Below are positions 34,005-42,185 of a DNA stretch of 64,000 bases, one piece after another. The stretch is from Methylibium rhizosphaerae. GTDB lineage: Bacteria > Pseudomonadota > Gammaproteobacteria > Burkholderiales > Burkholderiaceae_C. Positions within the stretch are counted from its first letter, which is position 1; each line of letters starts with the position of its first letter. The position numbers were made by a program, and so were the translations under genes. The DNA is taken from NCBI RefSeq assembly GCF_006386545.1, contig NZ_SWAR01000026.1, positions 22,518-86,517 on the forward strand. The letters run 5' to 3'. A model generated the notes under the pieces. It had not been told where the DNA came from and made no database searches. It saw nothing but the letters and a program-made list of their open reading frames with translations.

Positions 34005-35756
34005 ATGAACCTGCCTTCTCCCTTGCGCTGGCCCCGCTGGCTGCCGGCACTGGCGATCGGCCTGTGCACCGCGACCGCCGGCGTGAACGCCCAGCCTTCG
34101 CCAACGACCCGCGCCGCGGCATCGGACACCGCCTACCTCGCGGTGGCGGCCGACCGCGGCTTCCAGGGCAATGAAGAGATCCGCGACGCGCTCGACGGTT
34201 TTGCGGCCGGCCGCCCTGCGGAACTGGTGATCGCCACCGACGACCGCACCAAGGGCACGCTCGACGCGGCCGTCGGTCGGCTGGCAGCCAGCGGCGCGAA
34301 GCGGCTGGTGGTGCTGCCGGTGTTCATGTCGGGCGCCGACGCGAAGTGGCAGCAGGTGAAGCCGCTGCTGGCGAAGGGCCCGCTGCCCGCCGAGCTGGCG
34401 CAGCCCTTCGGCGACAGCTATTTCGCGGTCGAGGCGCTGGCCGAACAACTGCGCGCCGTGCACCACCCGCAACAGGCCCGGGTGGTGGTGGTGGGCTACA
34501 CCACCGAAGCCAATGCCGCGGCCCGGCGTGCCGTCGCGCAGGACTGGCAGCGCATTGCGCAGCAGGCCAGCGAAGGATTCGGCTTCGCGCAGGTTCAGAC
34601 GGTGGTGTGGACCGACGCTCGCGGCGGCGAGCGCGAAGCGCTGCGCGCCGCCTCGCGCAAGGCCCTGCAGGACGCCGCGGCTGCCGGCGGCGCGGGCCGC
34701 GTGGTCGTGGTGCCCTTCCACTTCGGCCGCCGGCTCGACGGCATGATGTCCTTCGATGCCGAGCTGAAGAGCGAGCTGCCCAAGGGCGCGGAGCTGCTGC
34801 AGTCGCGCCGCGGGCCCGAGCAATGGCTCGCCACCTGGATGGCCCGGGAGGCCAACCGCCACGCGACGCTGGCAGCGAACGAGCTGGGCGTGATCCTGCT
34901 CGCGCACGGCTCCGACTACCACTGGAACGAGACGATGCGACAGGCCGTGGCACCGCTCGAATCGCGCTACCCGATGGAATACGTGTTCTCGATGGCCGAC
35001 CAGCCCCTGGTCGAGCGGGCCGTGCGCCGCCTCGAGAAGCGCGGCGCGCGGGCCGCGGTGATCGTGCGGGTGTTCGGGCTCGAGTCGTCGTTCAAGGGCG
35101 ACGTGGAACGCATGATCGGCAGCGACGTCGAGTCGGCTGCCGCACCTTCTGCCGGCCATTCCCATGGTGGGCATGGCGGCCATGGCGGCGGCCACGGCGG
35201 CGACCATGATGGTCATGGCGCACACGATGCCGCCTACCCGCCCGCACGCATCAGCACCCCGCTGGCCCTCACCACCGTCGGCGGCGTGGAAGCCGCCCCG
35301 CTGTTTGCCGCCACCCTGCTGGAGCGCGCCCGCGCCCTGTCGCGCGATCCGCGCAAGGAAACCGTGATCCTGGTGGCTCACGGCACCGGCAGCGACCAGC
35401 GCAACCAGCAGTGGGTCGGCATCCTGGAGCAGTTGGCGGCGCAGATGAAGTCCGCCCCCGGCGCGCCGGCCTTCCGCGCCATCCGCCATGCCACCTGGCG
35501 CGAGGACTGGCCGGACAAGCGGGCGCCGTGGATCCAGCGGGTGCGCGACATGGTGCAGGAAGCCGGCAAAGACGGCGGCCGCGCGATCGTGATCCCGGCG
35601 CGCACCAACGGCACCGGCCCGGAGCGTCGTTTCCTCGAAGGACTGTCGTTCGAGCTGGGCGAAGGTTTCGCGCCGCATCCGCTGTTCACCCGCTGGTTCG
35701 AGCAGCAGGTGCAAGCCGGCGCCGCGGCGCTGAACGGCGCCGCAGCCTCGCGCTGA
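34005..35756 (+). CDS. Exported CbiX/SirB-like chelatase-family protein with His-rich loop
   Basis: A 583-residue protein with a Sec signal peptide (LPALAIGLCTATAGVNAQ). At least three CbiX-like half domains are visible: TAYLAVAADRGFQGNEEIRD, LGVILLAHGSDYHWNETMRQ and TVILVAHGTGSDQRNQQWVG. The last two keep the AHG motif of sirohydrochlorin chelatases. Between them, at about residues 384-410, is a His/Gly-rich loop (SAGHSHGGHGGHGGGHGG, more His behind), likely metal-binding. CbiX/SirB proteins are usually cytoplasmic and 120-300 residues. This one is exported and follows the receptor gene by 27 bases with its own AAGGAG. Together they may handle a metal or metallo-tetrapyrrole in the periplasm. 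Confidence 0.82.
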   Translation: MNLPSPLRWPRWLPALAIGLCTATAGVNAQPSPTTRAAASDTAYLAVAADRGFQGNEEIRDALDGFAAGRPAELVIATDDRTKGTLDAAVGRLAASGAKRLVVLPVFMSGADAKWQQVKPLLAKGPLPAELAQPFGDSYFAVEALAEQLRAVHHPQQARVVVVGYTTEANAAARRAVAQDWQRIAQQASEGFGFAQVQTVVWTDARGGEREALRAASRKALQDAAAAGGAGRVVVVPFHFGRRLDGMMSFDAELKSELPKGAELLQSRRGPEQWLATWMAREANRHATLAANELGVILLAHGSDYHWNETMRQAVAPLESRYPMEYVFSMADQPLVERAVRRLEKRGARAAVIVRVFGLESSFKGDVERMIGSDVESAAAPSAGHSHGGHGGHGGGHGGDHDGHGAHDAAYPPARISTPLALTTVGGVEAAPLFAATLLERARALSRDPRKETVILVAHGTGSDQRNQQWVGILEQLAAQMKSAPGAPAFRAIRHATWREDWPDKRAPWIQRVRDMVQEAGKDGGRAIVIPARTNGTGPERRFLEGLSFELGEGFAPHPLFTRWFEQQVQAGAAALNGAAASR

Positions 35757-35776
35757 GCACGGCCGCCGGGTGCGAC

Positions 35777-35810
35777 AAAAAAGCCCCGGCTTCACGAGGA
35801 AGCCGAGGCT
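35777..35810 (-). terminator. Intrinsic terminator on the minus strand
   Basis: AGCCCCGGCTTC (35782-35793) and GAAGCCGAGGCT (35799-35810) form a 12-base stem. On the minus-strand RNA the one mismatch becomes a G-U pair and the stem is followed by six U. The cytochrome gene on this strand ends about 440 bases away, so the transcript it stops may be a long 3' end or a small RNA. Confidence 0.7.
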
Positions 35811-36246
35811 GAATGCCTCATCGCTGTCATCACGCTGAGGCACCTGCTCAGGGAGGAAAAGCAGGGGGCGTCATCCTTTCGAACTTCGCCCGCCCCCAAT
35901 GTAGGGGTCGCGGCCTGTTTTGCGCATCCCCAGAAAGCCCCTCATCTCGGGGCCTCGCGACGCCAACCTGTGGAGCATTGCTCGAAGCGGCTGACCGAAA
36001 GTCATCTCACCCCCCTGATGGGAGGGAGCCTTCGCCCGAGCGGTGGACTAAGTTTGTCTCGTGGTCCAGCCGGGCTCTTGTGGGAGGCACCATGGCTTTT
36101 CTTCGACAGTGTCTGCAGGAAGTGCGAACGAGGCAGCACCTCCCCGGTGTGGTGGAAGGTGCTGCCCCGGTGCATCACGAGCGGATGGCCCTGTGGCCGG
36201 CCGCCGCGCGCAGCGGCGACGGCGGCAGCCGGGCCTATGCCGGCCT
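35811..36246. other. Non-coding stretch between the chelatase-like and cytochrome genes
   Basis: No convincing gene is seen; reading frames here are short and without recognisable features. It holds small GC hairpins, for example GCCCC/GGGGC at 35937-35953. A stronger one is GGCAGCACCT (36132-36141) paired with AGGTGCTGCC (36157-36166), with a 15-base loop and no T run. With the minus-strand terminator at its left edge it could contain a small RNA or a 3' untranslated region. Confidence 0.5.
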
Positions 36247-39102
36247 TCAGGAATCGAAGGCGATGCGTGCACCCGAGCCGGGCGGCGTGCAGGTGTAGGT
36301 GACCTCCTGGCCGGGCGTGGATGCCATTGCTCGCACGGCCGCCTCACTGCGCTGGCTGCCGTCGGCCGCCACGAACACGCGGCGCGCGCCGTCGTACACG
36401 AGGCCGCGCGACACCCCGCCTTCCACCACCCGCGCCACCAGGCTGCATTCCGTCACCGCCCCGCCCAGCTCCTTCGACGTGAACGGCGTGCGCGCGCGCT
36501 GCATCAGCAGGTCGATGCGGGCCGACACCGCCGCCGCATTGCTGCTCGTCAGCGTGACCTGCTGGCCGACGATGGGCGCCAGGTCGCTGTCGAAGGCCAT
36601 CATGAAATCGACCACGTCGCGCCGGGTGCCGTCGGGGTTGATGATCGGAAAGCCCACCGTGAGCTGCGGGTTGAACACCTTGGCGGTGAAGAAGCGGAAC
36701 AGCGTGTCCACCGCGCCGTCGTGCACGAAGCCGAAGCCTCGCACCTGGTCGCCCACGAAGCCGGTGTCGGGTGCGCCGAAGAAGTTCACCTTCGGCGAGC
36801 CGAACATGCCGACCTTCTGGTACATGTTGCGCAGCTGCGGGATCTTCACGATCTGGGTGATGCCCTCGAAGCTGGCCCGACCGCCGGTGCCGAAGAAGCC
36901 GCTGGCCGGGTCGAGCCGGTGGCAGCCCTCGCAGTTGAAGGCGGTCTGCCCCGACACGAAGCTGCCCAGCGGCCCGAGGTCGATGCCGTCCGAAGGCCGT
37001 GAGCCGACGTAGAAATTGCGGCCCCGCTGCTGCGACGCGGTGAGCGAGTTGTCGAGCGCGCGGATCGGGTTGGGCGGCATCATCACCGGGATCTGGAAGT
37101 CGGCGAACTTCTGCATCTCGGCTTCGGACAGCGGCGCCGTGCCGCCCAGCAGCCCCTCGAAGGCCACCGCGAAGTTCTTGAACGACAGCACGCTGTCGGT
37201 GCCGCTGCTGCCGAACAGGCCGGTGGCCCGGTCGCCGCGCCAGTGCATCGCGCCGGAGTTGCGCATGCCGCGCAGCGTCTGCGTCGTCATGGGCCCCTTC
37301 ATCGGATGGAACTCGTTGGCGTTGTCGCTGCCGTTGATGGGCGACTTCACGCCGAACAGGATCTTGCCCAGCGCGATCTCGGTGGGCGACGCGAGGTTCT
37401 TGGTGATCGGGTTGTTGGTGACGCGGTCGTCCGGGTTGCCCAGGTCCCAGGCCAGGTCGTCCATGTCGCCGAAGATGTGGCAGCTCGCGCACGAGGCCTC
37501 GCCGTTGGCCGAGAAGCGCCGCGCGTCATAGAGGAACGGCCGGCCGGCGGCCACCGAGGCAGGCTCCGGGTTCTTCATCGCCACCGACGCCAGGGTGCCG
37601 CGGGAAGCCAGGTCCACCACCTTCACCGCGTTGTCGAACCGCGTGCTCACGTACAGCCGCCCGCGGGCTTCGTCGAGCACGAGGCCGCTCGGGCCGCCGC
37701 CGCCCAGCTCGATGTAGCGGGCGCTCGCGGTGCGCGGGTTGAAGCTGTCGTTCTCGAGCTCGGCGGTGTCGAACACGCCGATCCGGCTGGAGCCGAAGGC
37801 CGCCACGTAAAGCGTGCGGCCGTCGGCGGTGACCGCCATGTCCAGCGGCGTGGCCAGCGAATGCTGCTTCATCGTCCAGTCGAACGACGGATTGCCCGGC
37901 AGCTTCGAATAGTCGATGTGCTTGTTGAGGTGCCGCGGCGCCACCGTGCTGCCCGAGATCACCGTGATGCGCGTCTGGGCCAGCTTGCCCTGCACCGTGT
38001 GGCCGGCATAGGTGCCGGGGCCTTCGAAGCGCACCTCGTTCACCGCCTCGGTGTTGGACACGTACACCTTGCCGGTCACCGGGTTGGTCACCATGTTGAA
38101 GAGCACCGTGCCCACGCCCGAGTGGGCGGCCTTGGTGGCCAGCGAGTTGGCGTCCACCGCGAACACGTCCAGGTCGGGCAGGCGGAACTGCACCGCGTTG
38201 TTCCAGTTGCGCCGCAGCTCGTCTTCCCACTTGCCGCTCGCCTTGTTGTACTTGACGATCAGGGCCACCTCGGGTGCCTTCCTGCCTTCGAAGTTGGTCT
38301 TCGGGCCGGGGTTGCCGCCGGGCATGATCTTGCCGTTCTCGCCGATGCAGGGCAGGTTCGGGTTGAACCCTGTGCACACCAGCGGCTGCAGGATGGAAGT
38401 CGTCTGGTTGCCGGACTTGAACGCCGCCACGTAGACGGTCGAGCGGTCGGGGCTCACCGCCAGCGCCCGTGGCGTGTCGGCAAAGAAACTCAGGATGCGC
38501 TGCGGCACGCCGCCCACCGCGGCGCCCAGGTTCGCCGGGTTGAACACCCACACGTCGGCCCGCCCGACGCCGGGCGTGGTGAGCTGCGGGTCGCCCGCGC
38601 CGGGCACGCCGGCGATCGACGCGTCGCTGCGGTGCTGCCCGCGGTGCGCGGTGGTGATGAAGGCCCGTTCCGGGCTGCCGGCAAACACCACGTCGCGCGG
38701 CTCGTCGCCCACCAGCAGCGTGCGCACCACCCGCGGCGTGCCGCCGAGCTCGACGATGCTCACGCTGTCGGACAGGTGGTTCACCACCCACACCTCGGTG
38801 TTGCTGCGCGCAGCCACCGCCACCGGCTCCAGCCCCACCGGCACCCGCGCGGCCAGCTGCAGTCCGGCCTCTGTGATGTTGAACACCTCCAGCGTGTTGT
38901 TGGGCGTGTTGGCCACGAACAGCCGGCTCCGGTCGGGCGACAGGGCCATCGGCCGCACCGGCCCGCTTTCGAACTGCACGAAGGAAGGCGACTGGGCGGC
39001 AGCCCGGTCGTGCCCGAGCGCAACGGCCAGGGCCAGAAGCAGAAGCAGCAGCAGGTTCACCGAGGCGAAGCCCCGGCGCCGCGGCGTGGGTAGCGCGTGC
39101 AT
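36247..39102 (-). CDS. Exported beta-propeller/di-haem cytochrome c protein
   Basis: A 951-residue protein with a signal peptide (FASVNLLLLLLLALAVALGH). Residues about 40-500 contain repeated YVTN-type propeller strands (MALSPDRSRLFVANTPNNTL, TVYVAAF, GRTLYVAAFGSSRIGVFD, GRLYVSTRFDNAVKVVD). The C-terminal part has two haem c sites, CASCH at residue 538 and CEGCH at residue 724. Around them are segments like the di-haem peroxidase/MauG family (QTLRGMRNSGAMHWRGD, PQLRNMYQKVGMFGSP). It probably transfers electrons in the periplasm. ATG 39102 has AAGGAG upstream. It diverges from a MalT-type regulator. Confidence 0.87.
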   Translation of the reverse strand: MHALPTPRRRGFASVNLLLLLLLALAVALGHDRAAAQSPSFVQFESGPVRPMALSPDRSRLFVANTPNNTLEVFNITEAGLQLAARVPVGLEPVAVAARSNTEVWVVNHLSDSVSIVELGGTPRVVRTLLVGDEPRDVVFAGSPERAFITTAHRGQHRSDASIAGVPGAGDPQLTTPGVGRADVWVFNPANLGAAVGGVPQRILSFFADTPRALAVSPDRSTVYVAAFKSGNQTTSILQPLVCTGFNPNLPCIGENGKIMPGGNPGPKTNFEGRKAPEVALIVKYNKASGKWEDELRRNWNNAVQFRLPDLDVFAVDANSLATKAAHSGVGTVLFNMVTNPVTGKVYVSNTEAVNEVRFEGPGTYAGHTVQGKLAQTRITVISGSTVAPRHLNKHIDYSKLPGNPSFDWTMKQHSLATPLDMAVTADGRTLYVAAFGSSRIGVFDTAELENDSFNPRTASARYIELGGGGPSGLVLDEARGRLYVSTRFDNAVKVVDLASRGTLASVAMKNPEPASVAAGRPFLYDARRFSANGEASCASCHIFGDMDDLAWDLGNPDDRVTNNPITKNLASPTEIALGKILFGVKSPINGSDNANEFHPMKGPMTTQTLRGMRNSGAMHWRGDRATGLFGSSGTDSVLSFKNFAVAFEGLLGGTAPLSEAEMQKFADFQIPVMMPPNPIRALDNSLTASQQRGRNFYVGSRPSDGIDLGPLGSFVSGQTAFNCEGCHRLDPASGFFGTGGRASFEGITQIVKIPQLRNMYQKVGMFGSPKVNFFGAPDTGFVGDQVRGFGFVHDGAVDTLFRFFTAKVFNPQLTVGFPIINPDGTRRDVVDFMMAFDSDLAPIVGQQVTLTSSNAAAVSARIDLLMQRARTPFTSKELGGAVTECSLVARVVEGGVSRGLVYDGARRVFVAADGSQRSEAAVRAMASTPGQEVTYTCTPPGSGARIAFDS

Positions 39103-39180
39103 GGTGTCTCCTTGTCTCTCTTGTGGTGGGGTGCGACCGGGGCGCCCGCATGGCGCCTCGGCTGCCCGGCGGGCATCGTA

Positions 39181-39222
39181 GGGAGGGGCCCCGGGCGGCG
39201 CCCCCTCCCAAGGGAGGGGCCC
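39181..39222. repeat. GGGAGGGG direct and inverted repeats between divergent genes
   Basis: GGGAGGGGCCC occurs at 39181-39191 and 39212-39222, and the inverse CCCCCTCCC lies between them (39201-39209). Either copy could pair with the middle one. The element sits in the 273-base region between the cytochrome gene and the LuxR gene. It may be a regulator site or a structured leader; nothing decides this. Confidence 0.55.
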
Positions 39223-39375
39223 GGCGCGTGCGCCCGAGCCCGGCGGTGGTCGTCTGCGCAAGCGGCCGTGGCCGCCGCAGGCCTCCGCTACACTCGCGCC
39301 CCACCCCGGCCGGCGGCCCTGCGCCTCCCGGCTCGGACACGATCGGTTGCACTTCCGCTCGCCCGCGACGCAGAG

Positions 39376-42048
39376 ATGAAGACCGAGCCACCGCTGCTGG
39401 CCCTTTCGAGCGTCACGCGCCCTGCCCTGATGGCGCGGCTGGACGCTGCCTCCAAGCTGCGGCTGGTGGTGGTGGCCGCTCCGGCCGGCTCCGGCAAGAC
39501 GACGCTGCTCACCCAGTGGTTCCGCCACAGCCGGCAGCGCCGGCTGGCGGTGTGGCTTTCAGTGGAAGGGCCGGAAGCGCCGGTGGGGCCGAGGGCCCTG
39601 GCCGCCCGGCTGCTCGCCGGCCTGGCAGAGGCCGACCCGCAGTCCCCGGGCTTGCCGGCACAGGACGGCCCGGAGCAGGCCCTGGCGGCCCTGCTCGCCC
39701 AGCGCGGCGGCGACCTGCTGTTCGTCATCGACGACTTCCATCGTGTGCAGGACCCGCAGTGCCTGCGGCTGGTGGATGCGCTGCTGGCCGCTTCGGCACC
39801 TGGCGTGCACTGGGTGCTGGCCGGGCGCTGCCTGCCGGGTCTGCACCTGTCGGCATGGCGGCTGCGCGACCAGCTGGAGGTGCTCGACGGCGGCGACCTC
39901 GCCTTCGATGCCGCACAGGTGGTCCAGCTGGGCCGCAAGCTGATGGACGAGCCGCCCGGCCGGGCCCAGGCCGAGCACCTGATCGACACCACGCTCGGAT
40001 GGGCGGCGGGCGTGAAGCTCGGCCTGCTGGCGATGGCGCGCCGCCACGGGGCGCCGGCGGCCCCCGAGGCCGACTTCGACGGAGCGCATGTGGAGGTGGC
40101 CACCTACCTGGACGGCGAGGTGCTGCGCGAGCAGCCGCCGCGGCTGCAGGACTTCCTGGTGGCCACCAGCGTGGTCGAGCTCATGACCGGCGAGCTGTGC
40201 GACGCGCTGCTGGCCCGCGACGGCTCGCAGGCCGTGCTGGAACAGCTCGAGCGCGCCCAGCTGTTCGTGACCGCGCAGGACAACCACGGCCTCGCCTTCC
40301 GCTACCACCCGCTGTTCCACGACTTCCTGCGCAGCCGCCTCGCCGCCGACCCGGCGCGCAAGCGGGTGCTGCACGAGCGCGCGAGCCGCTGGTACGCGGG
40401 GCAGCAGCGCTTTGCCGAGGCGCTGCCGCATGCCTTCGCCGGCGGCCGGCCGGGCTGGTGCGCCGAGCTGATGGAGCGTGCCGCGCAACGCTGGCAGGAG
40501 GTGGGCGACATCGCCGAGGTGGTGCGCTGGTGCGAGAAGCTGCCGCGCGAGCAGTTCGCGACCCGGCCCGCACTCGGCTTGAGCTATGCCACCTGCCTGA
40601 CCCTGAGCCGCCGCTTCGACCAGGCCCGCGCGATGCTGCGCCTGCTGGAGCAGGCGCATGGCCGCACCGGCGTGCCATCGGCCTTCCAGCTGCGCACGCT
40701 GCAGCAGATCCTGCAGGTGCTGAGCGGCGACCCCGACGCCCTGCCCGAGGACGCCCCGATGGCAGACGACGGCGACGCCGAGGCCGGCCTGCGCGGCCTG
40801 CAGCTGGTGAGCCGGGCCTATGCCATGTTCTGCCGCAACCGCTTCGACGCCGCATGGCGCCAGGCCATGCGCGCCAGGGAGATCCTTGCGCCGATGAGCC
40901 CCTACGGGGTGGGCTATGCCAGCAGCGTGCTGGCCCTGGTGGAGCGCGCCAAGGGCGACTTCGGCTCGGCGGCGCGCCGGGTCGAGCAGCTGTGGGCCGG
41001 CGCCCGCAACGGCCCGCGCAATGCCGCCTGGGCCAATGCCGCCACCGCGCTGGCCCTGGTGCGCTACGAAACCAACCGCCTGGCCGAGGCCCGCAGCCTT
41101 TGCGAGGAGGTGCTGCCGCTGCTGGAAGCCGGCGGCACCTACGAAACGCTTGCCACGGCCACCCGCACGCTGGCGCGCGTGCGCGCGGCCGACGGCGACC
41201 ATGAAGGCGCGATGCGCCTGCTCGATTTCCTGCATGGGGTGCTCGAAGGCAGCCGCGAGCGGCGCTTTGCGGCGCAGGTGTGCGCCGACAAGGTGCGCCT
41301 GTGGCTCGCGATGGGTGAGCACGCCCAGGCGCGCCGCTGCGCCGCGGAATTCGGCGTGCACGACGCCTCGGAATGGTCGGAGCCGCGCCCCTACGACGAA
41401 GCCTGGGAGCGGCGCGGCATGGCGCTGGCGGCCATCCTGTCGCACGAATGGCGGCACAACGAGGCGCGTGCCGTGCTCGAGCAGTTGCGCGACAGCGCCC
41501 AGGCCGCCGGCCACATGCTGCGGCTGCACGCGGTGGAGGCGGCGCTGGCCAGCTGCCTGTGGGATGCGGGAGCCCGGGACGAGGCGCTGCGCTGCCTGCA
41601 CCAGTCGCTGGTGCGGGCGCGCGGGCATGCGCCCTCGCGCAGCTGGTTCGACGACAACCCGCGCTTCCACCAGGTGCTGGTGGCCGCGCTGGAGGTGCCG
41701 CAGATGCGGCGGCTCATGCCCGAGCGGGTGCTGCGGGTGTTCGGTGCGGCGCTGGGGCGTGGCGACGCCAGGGCCGCCGCCGGCGCGGCCGACGCACTGA
41801 CCGCGCGCGAACTCGAAGTGCTGATGCTGCTCGCCCAGGGCCTCACCAACCAGCAGATCAGCACCCGCGCCCAGATCTCGCTCACCACGGTGAAGTGGCA
41901 TGTGAAGAACATCTTCGGCAAGCTGGGCGCGAGCACGCGCGTGGGCGCGGTGGTGCGGGCGCGGGAGCTGAAGCTGATCGACTGGGAGCAGCACAAGACG
42001 CCGGCTCCTGCGGGCCGGGCGCCGTCCCGCCCGGCCCCACGCGGTTGA
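39376..42048 (+). CDS. MalT-type (LAL-like) LuxR family ATP-dependent regulator
   Basis: An 890-residue regulator. The N-terminus has Walker A VVAAPAGSGKTTLLTQWFRH and Walker B GGDLLFVIDDFHRVQDP, the STAND-type ATPase found in MalT and AlkS. The middle is built of helical TPR-like repeats. The C-terminal LuxR HTH is LTARELEVLMLLAQGLTNQQ followed by TVKWHVKNIFGKLGAS. Such regulators are activated by a small inducer with ATP. It lies between a cytochrome gene (divergent) and a haem lipoprotein gene (same strand), which are its likely targets. I chose ATG 39376. Confidence 0.9.
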   Translation: MKTEPPLLALSSVTRPALMARLDAASKLRLVVVAAPAGSGKTTLLTQWFRHSRQRRLAVWLSVEGPEAPVGPRALAARLLAGLAEADPQSPGLPAQDGPEQALAALLAQRGGDLLFVIDDFHRVQDPQCLRLVDALLAASAPGVHWVLAGRCLPGLHLSAWRLRDQLEVLDGGDLAFDAAQVVQLGRKLMDEPPGRAQAEHLIDTTLGWAAGVKLGLLAMARRHGAPAAPEADFDGAHVEVATYLDGEVLREQPPRLQDFLVATSVVELMTGELCDALLARDGSQAVLEQLERAQLFVTAQDNHGLAFRYHPLFHDFLRSRLAADPARKRVLHERASRWYAGQQRFAEALPHAFAGGRPGWCAELMERAAQRWQEVGDIAEVVRWCEKLPREQFATRPALGLSYATCLTLSRRFDQARAMLRLLEQAHGRTGVPSAFQLRTLQQILQVLSGDPDALPEDAPMADDGDAEAGLRGLQLVSRAYAMFCRNRFDAAWRQAMRAREILAPMSPYGVGYASSVLALVERAKGDFGSAARRVEQLWAGARNGPRNAAWANAATALALVRYETNRLAEARSLCEEVLPLLEAGGTYETLATATRTLARVRAADGDHEGAMRLLDFLHGVLEGSRERRFAAQVCADKVRLWLAMGEHAQARRCAAEFGVHDASEWSEPRPYDEAWERRGMALAAILSHEWRHNEARAVLEQLRDSAQAAGHMLRLHAVEAALASCLWDAGARDEALRCLHQSLVRARGHAPSRSWFDDNPRFHQVLVAALEVPQMRRLMPERVLRVFGAALGRGDARAAAGAADALTARELEVLMLLAQGLTNQQISTRAQISLTTVKWHVKNIFGKLGASTRVGAVVRARELKLIDWEQHKTPAPAGRAPSRPAPRG

Positions 42049-42166
42049 ACGCCGCCACCGTTCAAGCCTGAAAAACCGCTGTTCAACCGGCCCGCACTGC
42101 AGCCTGCCAGGCTGGCGGCACCACCCGCCGCGCGGTTCGACAACCATGTCGCCTCCAAGTTCGAAC
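42045..42166 (+). promoter_or_regulatory. Cluster of GTTCAA/GTTCGA boxes before the haem lipoprotein gene
   Basis: TTGAAC (42045-42050), GTTCAA (42060-42065), GTTCAA (42081-42086), GTTCGA (42135-42140) and GTTCGAAC (42159-42166) fall between the LuxR gene and the next gene. Two copies are 21 bases apart, about two helical turns. They may be sites for the MalT-type protein; this is positional inference. Confidence 0.4.
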
Positions 42167-42185
42167 AGCACTTCAGGAGGAAGCC

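Noticed and set aside
35813..36298. A 161-codon plus-strand frame after the chelatase-like gene
   Set aside because: No domain, no ribosome site, composition unlike neighbours, and it runs into the end of the cytochrome gene antisense.
39559..42171. An 870-codon minus-strand frame opposite the LuxR regulator
   Set aside because: Composition is typical of antisense frames; no recognisable domain, and the plus strand has Walker and HTH motifs.
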